Source of the DNA: Deinandra increscens subsp. villosa | Taxonomy: Eukaryota; Streptophyta; Magnoliopsida; Asterales; Asteraceae | Assembly (NCBI GenBank): GCA_039602395.1 | Contig: JBCNJP010000019.1 | Span: 2,190,265-2,254,264, forward strand | Direction of reading: 5' to 3' | DNA length: 64,000 bases | Shown: positions 44,751 to 56,894 of the stretch, in pieces | How positions within the stretch are numbered: position 1 is the stretch's first letter | Layout of the letters: every line of letters begins with the position of its first letter | The notes under the pieces: model-generated | Told to the model about the DNA's origin: nothing | The model's input: the letters and a program-made list of their open reading frames with translations, nothing else | Databases searched by the model: none | Made by a program: the position numbers and the translations under genes

Positions 44751-47700
44751 CGAGTAAAGTTACCCGCGCGTTGCGGCGGATTGTCTTTTTTTCTTAAACT
44801 GTATTTGTACAGTTTTATATAGAAGTTACTGATATTATATTGGATTATATAAGTTTCACTGAAAATTCCGACCACGTGTTGCGCTAGTCATCTATAGTCT
44901 ATATTATCACATAACGCTAACCAAAAAAGTAGTCAAATATCAAAATCACTAATATGATTTAGTTAAAAACCAGTCATAACAGGTGCTTCTGTGGGAAAAG
45001 GAACAAAAACGAAAGACTTCAAAGAATTAAGCATGTGCTTCTGTGGGAAAAGGAACAAAAACGAAAGACTTCAAAGAATTGAGCATGGAACCTCCCAAAG
45101 TCGAAACAACTGAGAAACCAACGGAACATTAACAAAATTACGTTAAAACACATAACTATTCAAAAAATACATATGACAAATTAAATGTGTTTGCTCCTGT
45201 ATCCTCAACATGTATTTGGTAGCTTTTCATACTCCCAACTCTGTGAAAAGGACACACGCAACAACTATGAACATGAAACTAAAGAAAGCTGGAATTTTAA
45301 ATGATATAAAACACTAAAGTGCAATATGCATGGCTAATAGTACCCATTTTCACCAATATGGATCCATATACAGTTTTATACTTTAACACACACTTAACAT
45401 AAAGAAAAACACACACACATATTTACATACATCATTTATATGGTTATAGGGGGTACAAAGTCTTTGAGAAAAAATAATTATAAATTTCGGTTTCATGGCT
45501 CCTTAATGGGTCAGACTGGTAACCAACTGGAAAAACTGCTAGGGGCGGTGCGATGACGGTGACGGCTTAACGATAATGGCATTTCAGAGGGCTTCGTCGG
45601 CTGTTTCTTTTGTGGAAAACTATTTCAATTTTCATATAAAAAAATAACTCTACTTCAAAATTAATTAATTTCACAACAGGTCGATCGGATTAGCTAGTTA
45701 CCTGTGTACTGTTTGCTTGTAGTTTTCTTCATTCAAGAACTGAAGTATCACAAAAACCAGCTCTTTCGACAGCCCGACATCACCTCGATCGATCCGTCTA
45801 ACAGCTAGATCGATTTACAAACAAAAACAATACAGATCGGTTAGGCTTTTCAACTCAACTTAAGTCAATCAAAAGTATTACCCAAGCATACGGATTGCAA
45901 TACATAGATGGGTTCTAGAGAACCTATAGACCTGCAATAAATACACACAAATATGAGACATCCCAATTACCTAAAAGCTGCATTGAAATTGCCAAGAAAC
46001 TCAGGTTTCACCAAAATCAAGCATGACATTTATATAAATAGAACTTTATATAGTGTTTTCAGTAGGCATTATACAATAGACACAAAGGAAACTAAAACAA
46101 AAAAAAACCTAAAAATACACTAAATGTTGTATGAAGATTAGATATACACATAAACTGATAACAAAATTAGACGTAATATAGGATAACCATATGAAAATTC
46201 TAAGAGGAAAACTTACACAGAATAATTGAGCTACAGATAGAAAACAAAGACAGGATATGAACCTGCATAAATGGAAGAAAAAAAAGTTGAAGAACATGAT
46301 ATAATATGAATCTATTAGAAATCTCCCTTACGCGGATAAAGAAACTGGCTATTTAATACAAATTTAAAACATAAACACTACATGAAAGCATGAGCTGCCA
46401 AGTCAGCCAGTAAGTAAGCAGGTAATAGTCAGCCAGCAAGTTGGGCCGTTCTTGCCAGTGTGTTTAGGGGCAATGAAAGTTAGTTGGGACCAATGAGTTC
46501 CAATAGGAAAGAATAAACTATTTACATGAGTTTACAGAATGGAAAAGAAAAATCAAATTGGTACACCAAAACATAATTACGGTATAGTCAGTCGCACTTC
46601 AGAGTTTAGGAATGAGGATCTGATAACCCTTCCAATTTTTTTTTTCATAGAATTAAAATTAGAATCCTAAAAATAAAAAGAGCTAACTGTAAAAATCAAC
46701 CATTGTAAAGGAGAGCATAATAAAATCCTAAAACTTAAGCCAACCAGATGCCATACATATTTCAAAGTTAGCGATTAGTTAGACTAAACCATAAGTAACT
46801 GATAAACATCCAGAAGTTATCTACCCCTAAAACTGTAAAAACTTTGATAAAATGACCAAGAGAATTAAAATAGAAAAAATATAAAAAACCAAAAATTTAT
46901 GTACCTTCACACTTACAGCAGCAAATACAGTGAAGACTGAAGAATCCTGCAAAGTTTAAGTAGAAATTTAAAGCACAAAAAGGATATAGCTAACTGACAT
47001 TTAACAAATACTAAAAAAAATCCACTAAAAACAACAGCAAGGTTTTCTAAAAAATGTAAGTACCACAAATAGCATTTAAAACCATAACAGTTTTCAAGAG
47101 CAAAAGTTATAACCATATGTATGATAGTTTAGACTTGCTGAGGAAACCAAAAATTAATTTGACATGATATCATATTAGAACACTAAACAACTAAAGGATA
47201 ATGCAAAGAAGAAACAATTTGATTGATCGAAAACAAACCCAATGCATACAACGAACATATGAAAAGAAGAAAAAGATGGTCAAAAAGTTTAGCATTTCGT
47301 CGAGCTTCAAATAAAATAGCAGAAATGATCTATTTGGAATGTACGCCCAAAAGAAACCATCAACAGAAGGCTTAGAACCCACCTAATCACCACGGCCATA
47401 CGTAGTGGCTAAGATCAAATTGTTGACATGGATCCTGGTGACGGCTGCGATAAACCGATAAACCAATATTGATTTACGCCTCGCCTCTCACCATAATCAT
47501 CGCTGCCAAAAAGAAAGGGAAGTGGGGTTTGTCATCACAGCCTTCAAAAGTCATCACACATCCAACACTTTCAGTCTCTGTTCTCACATTAATGTTCAGA
47601 ATCCAACACTTTCAATCTATCTGTTCTCAGATTAATGTTCAGAAGCATCAGAAATAACCAAATCGTTAGCACATGATACCAAACAAACCCAGAATCAGTA

Positions 47701-49233
47701 AAAACCAAAAATGAAACGTGTGATGTCCAATAAGAACACAGCACCACCTAACACAGCCAACAGGGAAAAAACATGTGGTTTGAACAGTGCTTAATATGAG
47801 TACACATCAGCTACTGGTTTTGATGTATAGAAGATACATTCACATGGAAAATGAAGTCGAAGTTTTTGAAACCAAAAATCAAAAAAACCGAATTTGAACA
47901 GCAGCAAATAACAACCAACAACACATTTAGCTGCCATACAATAATGATGCCCACAGAAGAAAGAAAGCTAGCAACTGGAACCACACAGATAAAATGAGAG
48001 CATCGACTAAGAAGTCGAATAGCATAAATCTGGCCGGCCAACCAACTTTCAACCAATAATAAAGCATAAGTCAGTTTTAAGCAACATATAATTTCTTTAC
48101 CAGCAACTTCGGCTCATAAAACTTTCATCATTGCCCCTCCTACAAACCATCATGAACATTAGACAGCAGTAACCTTTCAACCAACCAAGCTTCAACCACT
48201 TTTAAGCACCAAATAATTTCATCGGCAGAAATGTTGGCTCAGAAAAGTTTCATCATCGCCTCATAGAAATCGTCAGGAACGTTCAACAGCAACCAACTTA
48301 AAATCCAAGCACAATTACAGTCAACCTTCAACAACCAAAAGGGTTTCAGATAAGAAATTTTATATCATCATCGCTAATCTTAGAGCGACAGTAAGCAATT
48401 ACAAATTCGAAGAGGACATCAATAGATCAATCAAGGCAACCGTCAAGAACCCCACTCACATCCGGCAGTCACATACGGAGAGCCAAGATCTGTACTCGCA
48501 TCCGGACATATCGCCCTTAAGAACGAAAATAACATCAAATCGAAGAATAATAAACAGACGCATAAGAACCAAACCATAAATAGGAAACAACTCATAAAAA
48601 AAACCCATATCAAGTACACCACTTTCAAAAACCAACAGATACGTAGGACCTGAAGAAAAAATCACCGGAACGCTCAGGGAGATGAACCATCATAGCGAAC
48701 CCTAACTACAACGGTGTTGCACGTTCGTCGGCAACAACCTCCAAACAGTCAATCATCAAGATGTAAAAGCTTAGTCCACATCGTTCCATCCCGCAGCAGA
48801 AACCGGAAAATCTAAAGCCACATCAACGTCTTCCGGCGAACCCATCGGATTTCGTCAAGAACGACGACCCCCGGACGGCGCCGCCAACTCCACAGACGAA
48901 GTAGCATGATTTTCAACTGCTATAAGCGTCGGGAACAACGAAGGAGAATTTAGATGTGAATGAAGAGAGACATAAATCCGTGTTCTTCGGTTTGAAGAAA
49001 GATGGAGATGTAGTCTTGAATTAGAAAGAGAGAGAGAGAGTAGCTACTTTAGGGAGAGAGAAGGTGAGTCGGTGGGTTAAATGAATGAAAAGATTGAGGA
49101 AGAGTGAGTGTAAACGTGTCATGTCCAATAAGAGCATAGCATCATCTTAAGCAACCAACACCAAAAAAACATGTGTTCTAAATAGTGCTTTATATGAGTA
49201 CACATCAGCTAGAGCTTTTGATATATAAGGTAA
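44751..49233 (-). mobile_element. minus-strand Helitron unique to copy B
   Basis: Copy A is uninterrupted here ('CATCAATTTGG' near 9850). The left end CGAGTAAAGTTACCCGCGCG followed by TTGCGGCGG is a reversed Helitron 3' hairpin; the terminal tetranucleotide on the minus strand is CTCG, close to CTRR. The insertion falls between A and T. The 5' end is at the right (minus strand TTACCTTATATATC). A 110-base 5'-terminal segment occurs twice, at 49118-49233 and 47711-47830, so one Helitron may sit inside another. Near 48650-49000 the minus strand looks like the 5' exon of a captured gene, GC-richer and with CGCCGG motifs. No long frame was seen. Confidence 0.75.
44981..45090. repeat. 55-bp tandem duplication
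   Basis: 'GTGCTTCTGTGGGAAAAGG' through 'AAGAATT(A/G)AGCATG' is present twice, inside the copy B Helitron. Confidence 0.85.
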
Positions 49234-50299
49234 TATGGTTTTTCAAAATTGTGCTTGCATCTTTTTGAAGAAAAAAATCACATACAACTTCCACCTCCAG
49301 CAGTGAGCCTTGTTCATAGTACTCGTCATTATACATAAATCAAATTTTCAAGTTCCAATAGGGATAACTAGAAGAGTGGTGTTTTCACTTGCAGAAGCAC
49401 CAACAACAATAGAAGATTGTCCACTTCATAAAGTCATTTAAGAGATTTTTTGAAAAAGTTGGAGAGAATAATAAACGGCTTTTGAGATTTAAAAGAGTGG
49501 AGACGGTTTCTTATTATTGTGATTCAACAAAAAATATCTAAAACTTATATTCACGTATGGGGGCAAAATGATTAAAAAAAACATGAAAATATGACTTGGT
49601 TCAACCCTTAGTGGTCAAATTAATGAATATCTAACAACTTTATTTTTTCAAATGATCAAAACCTGTTTGAAACTGGTATTAGATCAATTTGATCAATTTT
49701 AGGAACCGGTTATGTTCCGGACTTGGTTTAGTTGCAAAAAGAGAATTGATGAAGAACTAATAACCTTCTAAAATCTCTAATAGACAGTTGCAATCTGGTG
49801 TTATAAAAGCTCACTAAAATATTATGGTAGTTCCAAACATCATATAATTTTAAAACACATAAATCCTTAACAACTTTTATGTATAACAATCACTAATGAT
49901 CTCTAGCTCAATTACTTAAGATGAGATACCCAAAAACATTAAAAGTGATAGGTCTTGGGTTCAACTCTCATCTATGACAAAAAAAAATAGATAGGGTCTA
50001 AATTGGGTCAGGGGTTAAATTCTCAGTTATGATAAGTTTCCTTCCAATAAGAAATGAAGATTATCGAGTAGATGGATAATATCTCCGTAAATAATCCAAA
50101 TTTACCTAAAAAAATGCATAACAATTTATTTGATATTAACTTACGTGATGGTTTTCGTAAAAATTTTCTCGTTTTGCGTATGAAACAAACTAGATAAATG
50201 AGAAAACGACCAAGTTCAACCCGCATTTTAATGCTGGATTGCTGCATTATCGACCTGTTTCGATAGTGAAGAAAACCTACCTTTAATAAATACATATAG
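49234..50299. other. non-coding block shared with copy A
   Basis: It matches 9853-10253 and 10890-11900. It contains the empty sites of the copy A short MULE (TTTTTTCAA near 49643) and SINE (TTACGTGATG near 50140). Confidence 0.65.
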
Positions 50300-50458
50300 C
50301 CAATGAGCCCTTGTCCTAGTGGTCAAGGGGGAGGTGGTAAGGCTTTGCCTACCTGGAGGTCCTGGGTTCAAACCCATGCATTGACAGTTATTTGGTGATT
50401 TATGGGGTTAGAATAGGAGTTTGTAATTGTTTAGCCGTTCAAAAAAAAAAAAAAAATA
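50300..50458 (+). mobile_element. short SINE with 15-bp TSD
   Basis: A tRNA-like head has 'CTTGTCCTAGTGGTC' (A-box-like) and 'GGGTTCAAACCC' (B-box). The tail is 'TAGCCGTTC' plus a long A run. AATAAATACATATAG flanks it (50285-50299 and 50459-50473). Copy A has a single target at about 11886. It lies 380 bp upstream of PMEI gene B. Confidence 0.92.
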
Positions 50459-50602
50459 AATAAATACATATAGAAAAATAAAACAAAATACGTTTTCATA
50501 AATAATAGTTTTTAACCTTTTGTTCCCACAGTGAACTTAATGAAAGCCGACCCACATTTCACGCGGCTGCAGCAAGTTGGTTCACAAACCATAACATCCT
50601 TC

Positions 50603-50610
50603 TATAAATA
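50603..50610 (+). promoter_or_regulatory. TATA box of PMEI gene B
   Basis: TATAAATA, 71 bases before the PMEI ATG, in the same context as copy A. Confidence 0.7.
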
Positions 50611-50680
50611 CATACCCACTCCGAATTTATACTTACCCACTACATCATCAACTAACTCCATTACTCCATCAACCAACAAA

Positions 50681-51277
50681 ATGGAACCCAAGATTTCCGC
50701 CACATCACTCCTCATCCTCGCCGTCGCCGTCCTCCACCTCGCCGGAACAACCACCTCCGCCGCCGTCAAACCCTCCTCCAGCTTCATCAGATCCTCCTGC
50801 GCCACCGTCACCTACCCCGCCCTATGCGAACAGTCACTCTCCCCCTTCGCCGAAACCATCAAAACCAGCCCGGCCGAATTAGCCCATACGGCCTTAGCCG
50901 TGAGCCTGAAACAGTCCCAGTCCACCCAGGCCTACCTCAACAAGCTCAAGAGATTCAAAGGCTTGAAGCCCCGTGAACGGTCCGCCATCGGAGACTGCTT
51001 GGAGGAAGTGAGCGACAGTTTGGAGCGGGTCAGCAAATCGATCAAGGAGCTCAAGAGCTGTGACCGGGTCAAGGGCCAGGAGTTCATCTGGCACATGAGT
51101 AACGTCCAGACATGGGTCAGCTCTGCGTTGACCGACGAGAACACGTGTATGGACGGGTTCGGGGGCCGGGTCATGGAGGGCCGGATCAAAACCTCGGTTC
51201 GGGGGCAGATAACGAGTGTGGCGCATGTGACTAGCAATGCTCTAGCACTTGTTAACAGCTTTGCCAAGAAGCATTAG
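50681..51277 (+). CDS. pectin methylesterase/invertase inhibitor-domain protein (copy B)
   Basis: 198 residues, identical in sequence to the copy A product: signal peptide 1-28, PMEI helical bundle, Cys40/49 and Cys106/156. Here the frame happens to stay open upstream to 50531 because of small leader indels, but that extension lies over the TATA box and lacks a counterpart in copy A. The start at 50681 is therefore used. By eye eight positions differ from copy A, for example GGG to GGC, TTA to TTG, CGC to CGT and ATC to ATA, all silent. The upstream SINE at 50300-50458 is specific to this copy and could affect expression. Confidence 0.93.
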   Translation: MEPKISATSLLILAVAVLHLAGTTTSAAVKPSSSFIRSSCATVTYPALCEQSLSPFAETIKTSPAELAHTALAVSLKQSQSTQAYLNKLKRFKGLKPRERSAIGDCLEEVSDSLERVSKSIKELKSCDRVKGQEFIWHMSNVQTWVSSALTDENTCMDGFGGRVMEGRIKTSVRGQITSVAHVTSNALALVNSFAKKH

Positions 51278-53743
51278 TTGTTGACTTGTTGTTGACCGGT
51301 GGGGCCTAGTGCACCACCACTACCACCTATGGACCTTTTTGTGTTATAAAATAGTAGCCACTCGCCGGCTGGCTAAACCCATTTCAGTTGGTTGTGTGAC
51401 TGTGTCAGGTTGTTTAAGTTTTGCCTTTTGCGGGTTTTGAAATATGTATAAATAATAATAAATATATGTTAAATACTAAATATACTATTTTCTTCTTTAG
51501 CGTAATTGTGTCAAGGTCCTATCCTTTTAATTGTTGCATTTGCTAATGTTTTAGATCTAAAAGACTATTTAAAAGAAGTTATTGTTAATTGTATATTATA
51601 TTTGTTTGTTCAAAAGAAATTATATATGATTCCAATTGTGCAACTGTGCTTACGGTGGCTATTTTTTTTCTTATGGAATAAGATACATTTTTAAAGAAAA
51701 TTTGACTAAGTTTTCAAAAATGTTGGCAAATATAAAAGATAATTTGACTGAGTTGTCAAATATGTTGGCAAAAAAGAAAAAGTTATTCATCCTTCTAAAA
51801 CATTCTTTTGAAAAACTAATACAATTGATCTCTAATTTTACTTATTAATTTAAATATTTGTTTGCTATTAGACTTAAATCCTTTTAATATCCTAAACACA
51901 AATTGACTTAACCCTTTATATATCCTAAACACCTTAATATCATTAGGTATTAGGCTCTGTTTGAACAAGTAAGTAGGCTGGACCGAGTAAAAGCTTGGAC
52001 CGAGTAAGAGCTTGATCAAAGGTGGATCTTCTCTTTAATCAGAGCCAGGACCGAGTAACTATCAAACAAGCGGACCACTTACTAGATTAGTGATCAGATC
52101 TTATTAAACAAGATAAGAGGTTATCAAAACATCCTTAATCTCTTTAGTTATATATATATCATAAGAAAGACACAAATCCACAACCACACTATAGTATAAA
52201 ATAAGCAATACCAAACACTCTGTTAAAGATAGATGGTATAGAATACAAGAAGTAAAGGATAAAATAATTTTCTTGCTCTTCTAAAAATAAGTATGTGATT
52301 CCTTTAACTAGTGTTACTCTACATCACTTATTAACTATCAAACTTGTTATTAAATCATTATTTAAACCCTTAGATAAATAACTACCTAGTTACCTAACGA
52401 GTTTGTAAAAATATCAAGCATCTCGAAGTTTCCAAACTATAAAAAAAGTTTTAATAAAATTATTGATTTTTAAATAGTTAGGTGCCTTTTAAATTAGAAT
52501 TTTATGCAAAACGACATCAATTATGAACATCACATGGGGGGCCCTTGTAGACGATCACGTGCGTGGGGTCCACTTTATTTGGCATGCCAGCATCTTGTGC
52601 TCCCTCCTCGTCCCCGTTTTTCTAAACTCGACTGCTGTTTTCTACTTTTCTCCCATTTTTAGTATTTTGTTACACATAAGGAAGCTAAATTTATTTACTC
52701 TTTCTAAGCCCGTCTGTAATGTCTCGTGAAGGGCGTGTTACCATCTTAAAGTCGGATCATGCTCGCAAACATCGTCCCCTTTGACGTTTTCCCTTTCCTC
52801 CATTGTTCTACTTACCGGTATTGGTAAAAGAAAATTCAATCAATCAATTAATCGCATGCACACTATCACTAACTCACTAAATTATTTTATCTCACTTTCA
52901 CACCACATCTCATATGACACACTTCTCACCTTTAAAATTTCATACTAGTATGGATAGCCTAAAAGTAAAATTGAAGAAAAGTGAAATAGGACTATCACAC
53001 GCAATTAAGTTACGCGGTGATGGTTTTAAAAAATATATTTAGTGGTTATCAAAGGTTTAAAAAAATATATTTAGTGGTTGTCAAAAGCAGTTGAGCTGGA
53101 CGTCATTGACCTCTAGAATTATTTTAAACTGGTCGCTAACGTTTAGTATTTCAAAAAATCTTAAAAAGTATACAAAGTAATATAATTAACTAACCAAGGA
53201 GTATAAAATGCACAATGAAATCGATGTTTCAAAAAAAAAGTTAGATAAGTTAACCTATTTGTTACACTTAAAGAGTCTTTTAATTAGGTTTTTTTTCTTT
53301 TCTCATAAAGTCATAATAGGAGTGTCCGAATTTATCATTATATTTATTGTTTTCTATATCTCTTCATCTCCAAGCATCGTCCTTCTCTGTTTTTCGTCGT
53401 AATCTTCTTTACAAATTCTTTTAGTAGATCTAAATCTCCATATCCATCTCACTTTTTCTCCAATGCTAGTTGGGTCTTGTCGTTCTGAGTGTCTCAGATA
53501 AAAAATCTTGATGCCTTAATCATATAGTCCAAATAATTAACAAACCATTTTATGTTAAAGTGGTGCCTAAAACCATACTAACAATGAAATTAAATGTGAA
53601 ATCATTTAAAAGTAGGGTCTCCCATGAAGGTTGATTTTCCTTGTAATATTAATATATTATCGTTACAACATTATTTTTCACAAACTCTCAATTATAGGAA
53701 TACACTCATTGTTCACCGTTTGTTGAGCCGAAGGGGTGTTTCT
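51278..53743. other. 3' flank of PMEI gene B and intergenic DNA
   Basis: The part up to 52306 matches copy A, with the undisturbed site of the copy A Helitron at about 51866. From 52307 to 53743 the DNA is unique, AT-rich and without a gene. The last 16 bases are the left target copy of the SINE that follows. Confidence 0.55.
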
Positions 53744-54085
53744 TTTTTTTTAACGGCCAACGAATAGAATAAACCCACGTACTCCGTACGGGGTGACCCA
53801 ATGGCTAAAGGCCACCGCCAGCTGGCCCAACCCAGCCGTACGGAGCCCTTAAGCGTCCCATGTGACTCCAGTTCCGGGGAAAACCCGCTAACCCGCCCGC
53901 CCGTAGGCACGACGACGAATTAACGGTAAAACCCGGTCGCCTCAAGGATCGAATCCGGGTCTCCCCGGATCTCCTATCACTGGCCTCCATACCAATGGAC
54001 AAATAATGTCATTAGTGAGGATAGAACTTGGGTCCCTAGGAACACAAGCCAAAGCCTCAACCAACTCCACTAGATGCCATTGGTT
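53744..54085 (-). mobile_element. SINE in reverse orientation
   Basis: A poly(T) start (53744-53751) and 'AACGG' mark the reversed tail. The block 'GCCGTACGGAGCCCTTAAGCG' and the 'CCAGCTGGCCCAACCCAGC' phrase match the 3' half of the SINE at 11409-11741. The flanking duplication is CCGAAG(G/A)GGTGTTTCT at 53728-53743 and 54086-54101. Confidence 0.88.
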
Positions 54086-54101
54086 CCGAAGAGGTGTTTC
54101 T

Positions 54102-54561
54102 AATCGGAGATGTCGACGGGATCAAACCCTACCCGGAAGAGTATATCCATCCTCCACTCTTACACTTTTAAGAAAAGTAAATTTATCATTTTTTAAAGAT
54201 TTTTAAATTAAAATATACAGTTAACCTTAAAATCAACATTAAAGTAAGGTTCACACTTTATTTTTAAAGATATATCATAACAATATATTAATAATGGGGG
54301 AAATCTGGCAAAGAGGATCAATAATGAGGATGAGTTAATAAAGGGGTATAGTTTAGGTGTTTTGTTAATTTATAGAATTATCTTCATTTTAAAGTTTTTG
54401 AATGAAAATTAAAAAAATCTCCAAACGACAAAGGACGAAATGACAATTAGTTTTTTTTTTTTTTTAAATAATTATAACTAAAAGATATAACTGATTAGAT
54501 TTTCATTGTACTCTTATAGATTGCAAAACCAGTAATGGTAAATTTGTTACAACTTAACTTA
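54102..54561. other. AT-rich intergenic DNA
   Basis: No gene was seen. It ends in the TTA target of the PIF element. Confidence 0.5.
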
Positions 54562-56412
54562 GGGAGGAGGGAATGGTGTCTGTTTTGCCGATGGCGCCGG
54601 CGGCGTCGCCGGCGAACACCGCCGCCAGGCCTGCGGCGCCGCCAAAACCAAGCATTCAAAACTACTTTTCGCCGGTGGTTTGTGTGGTGGGGCCAGGCTC
54701 AATAATGCCGTTCAACGGCTATAAATGAATAAAAAAAAAAAATTTTTTTTAATTATTTAAACTCTATATATACAAACCCATTCCAACTTCTTCAAACACT
54801 CCCAACTTCTTCAAACACCACCCAACTACTCCTACAACTTCTCTTCATTCTAACTCAAATTCAACTTTCTTTCAAAATGAATCGGTTTCCATTCAACGTA
54901 CCTATTCCTCCTTCAAGTTCCGATTCATCGACCGACTCCGACGAGGAAGATACGCAATTTCTGGAACTAGTTGTAGCGGCTCATGAGCAACTAGTTACTC
55001 AACCACAACAAAGACAATACGTTTACCGACAACGTATGGAAGCTAGAGACCGTCTTATGAGACACTACTTCGCTGAGGACTCGATCTACAACGAAACGGT
55101 GTTTAAGGATCGGTTTCGGATGTCAAAGCGTTTATTTTTGAAGATAGTTGACGATGTCCAAGCACATAACAGTTACTTCCAAGAGGGGATAGACGCCCGG
55201 GGAAGGGATAGCTTCACCGCTATACACAAATGCACATCTGCCATTCGTCAACTAGCATCAGGTAACGTTCCTGATGAATACGATGAATACTTAGCTATGT
55301 CCGCGAGAACCTCACGTGAAACACTTGATTATTTTGTTACATCTGTTTTTGCGTTATATGGTAATGAGTTTTTGCGTGCACCCACAAGCCATGATATTGC
55401 ACTATTATATCAGGCACATGGATCATACCATGGTTTGCCCGGTATGTTAGGCAGTATTGACTGTACGCATTGGGACTGGAGAAATTGCCCAAGAAACCTT
55501 CGGGGGCAATATCATCGGGGTGACCACAAGTACCCAACCATCATGCTTGAGGCCATAGCATCACAGGATCGTTGGTGTTGGCACGCGTTCTTTGGTGTTG
55601 CAGGTTCAAACAATGATATTAATGTTTTGAACCAATCTCCGGTGTTTCAAAATGAGATGCACGGGTTAGCACCAAGGTGTCCATTTGTTGTTAACGGTCA
55701 CCAGTACAAGAGGGGGTACTACCTTGCCGACGGTATATACCCAACTTGGTCCACTTTTGTGAAGGCATATAATCATCCGGTTGATCTAATCGACAAAAGA
55801 TTCAACAAACTTCAAAAGGCGGCAAGACAGGACGTTGAACGTTTTTTCGGTACCTTGAAAGGTAAGTTTCACATACTCGCACGGGGTGCCCGAGCAATGA
55901 CACGAGAGAAATGTGGAAGAATCATATATGCGGCAATTATTTTACACAACATGATTTTAAAGGATGAAGGGAATGCAATATCACCGGTTTGGATCAGAGA
56001 CCCTCCCGTTCGTGTGAACATAGATCCGGATATCCTTGTGGAGTTACGAGATCAGGAAACACACTACCAACTTCGACATGATATCAAGATGCACATTGAG
56101 GAGAACGTCGAGGTTGTTTTAACGCAGGCGGAAATTGAGGAGTAGTTTATTAATGTTTTATTTTAATTATTGTAATGGTTTTTTTATTTATTTAGTGTAA
56201 TGTTTTTTTTTTTAAAATGTAATGTTTTTTTTAATTAATGTATTTTTTTTTATTAATAAACCCACCTAGAATTCCTCAAAAACCTCACCACTCCCTCCCA
56301 AAATCCTTCAAAATCCTTCAAAATCCTTACTTTTTCTCTCTCCTGCGTGGCACACTCCTATTGGTTCTCCTCCAACTTCATCTACCTCAAAACTTCACCA
56401 CTCCCTCCTACC
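54562..56412. mobile_element. PIF/Harbinger element, transposase only
   Basis: The left TIR is GGGAGGAGGGAATGGTG and the right TIR is the complement of GGTAGGAGGGAGTGGTG. TTA lies on both sides (54559-54561 and 56413-56415). It is 1851 bp with a single gene, the DDE transposase. The ORF1 (MYB/NAM-associated) partner of complete PIF elements is absent. The 5' region 54590-54680 is GC-rich (GCGCCGG runs). Confidence 0.92.
54877..56145 (+). CDS. PIF/Harbinger DDE transposase (HARBI1/ALP1-like)
   Basis: 422 residues, single exon, no stops. After a Ser/Asp-rich N-terminus (SSSDSSTDSDEED) comes a helix-turn-helix-like region (YNETVFKDRFRMSKRLFLKI) and the DDE_Tnp_4 domain. The catalytic triad is visible: D195 in GSIDCTHWDW, D285 in YYLADGIYPTW and E321 in QDVERFFGTLKGKF. 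The family signature AAIILHNMI is at 352-360. PIF transposases cut and paste DNA at TWA targets and need an ORF1 protein for nuclear entry or binding; none is in this element. A TATA-like CTATATATA lies about 110 bp upstream. All catalytic residues and the full length are kept, so it may still be active. A domesticated ALP1-like gene is less likely because the TIRs and TTA duplication are intact. Confidence 0.94.
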   Translation: MNRFPFNVPIPPSSSDSSTDSDEEDTQFLELVVAAHEQLVTQPQQRQYVYRQRMEARDRLMRHYFAEDSIYNETVFKDRFRMSKRLFLKIVDDVQAHNSYFQEGIDARGRDSFTAIHKCTSAIRQLASGNVPDEYDEYLAMSARTSRETLDYFVTSVFALYGNEFLRAPTSHDIALLYQAHGSYHGLPGMLGSIDCTHWDWRNCPRNLRGQYHRGDHKYPTIMLEAIASQDRWCWHAFFGVAGSNNDINVLNQSPVFQNEMHGLAPRCPFVVNGHQYKRGYYLADGIYPTWSTFVKAYNHPVDLIDKRFNKLQKAARQDVERFFGTLKGKFHILARGARAMTREKCGRIIYAAIILHNMILKDEGNAISPVWIRDPPVRVNIDPDILVELRDQETHYQLRHDIKMHIEENVEVVLTQAEIEE

Positions 56413-56415
56413 TTA

Positions 56416-56894
56416 GATCTTAATTTCAAGCCATATTGAAAATATTAATAGTTATTTTCTTCGTCGTTTCATAACGCTAGCTGTTCTAATTTATTTATTG
56501 TATTTGTTGTTGTGCCTAAAATCGTTTTAAATAAATAAAGCTAACAAGTAACATAAAGATTACCAGTAAAATAAAAGGATAACCCAACTCGCAATCACAA
56601 CATCCGGTTTGATAAATCACAAGACAAACACAACATGAGGGTTCATTAATGACAATGAACACGTTCTCACAAAATAAGTTCAAATTGAAGTTGAAGTTTG
56701 ATTTTAAACTTGCAATACAACTTTCGGCATCTCGAAGAAAACTCGCTCAATTGATCCATCTTTCCTTGAAAGTAAACTAGAAGACATGGAGTTGAAGTTT
56801 TGATTTTTAGTATATTTATTATGTTTATTTAAGTTATTGTATATACCTCTCTTTTTTAATAAAAAATAGGAGGTACCCGACATTGAAGACTTAA
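56416..56894. other. intergenic DNA
   Basis: No gene was seen between the two PIF-type elements. Confidence 0.5.

Larger units (their letters stand above)
40840..52306. repeat. duplicated block, copy B
   Basis: It is collinear with copy A (4731-17604) and in the same orientation. It carries its own insertions: a LINE at 42092, SINEs at 43245 and 50300, and a Helitron at 44751. It lacks all the copy A insertions. The left edge is a MULE and the gap. The right edge is near 52306, where copy A has the TIR element. Confidence 0.9.

Noticed and set aside
50531..50680. N-terminal extension of PMEI gene B
   Set aside because: It covers the TATA box, is absent in copy A, and would bury the signal peptide.
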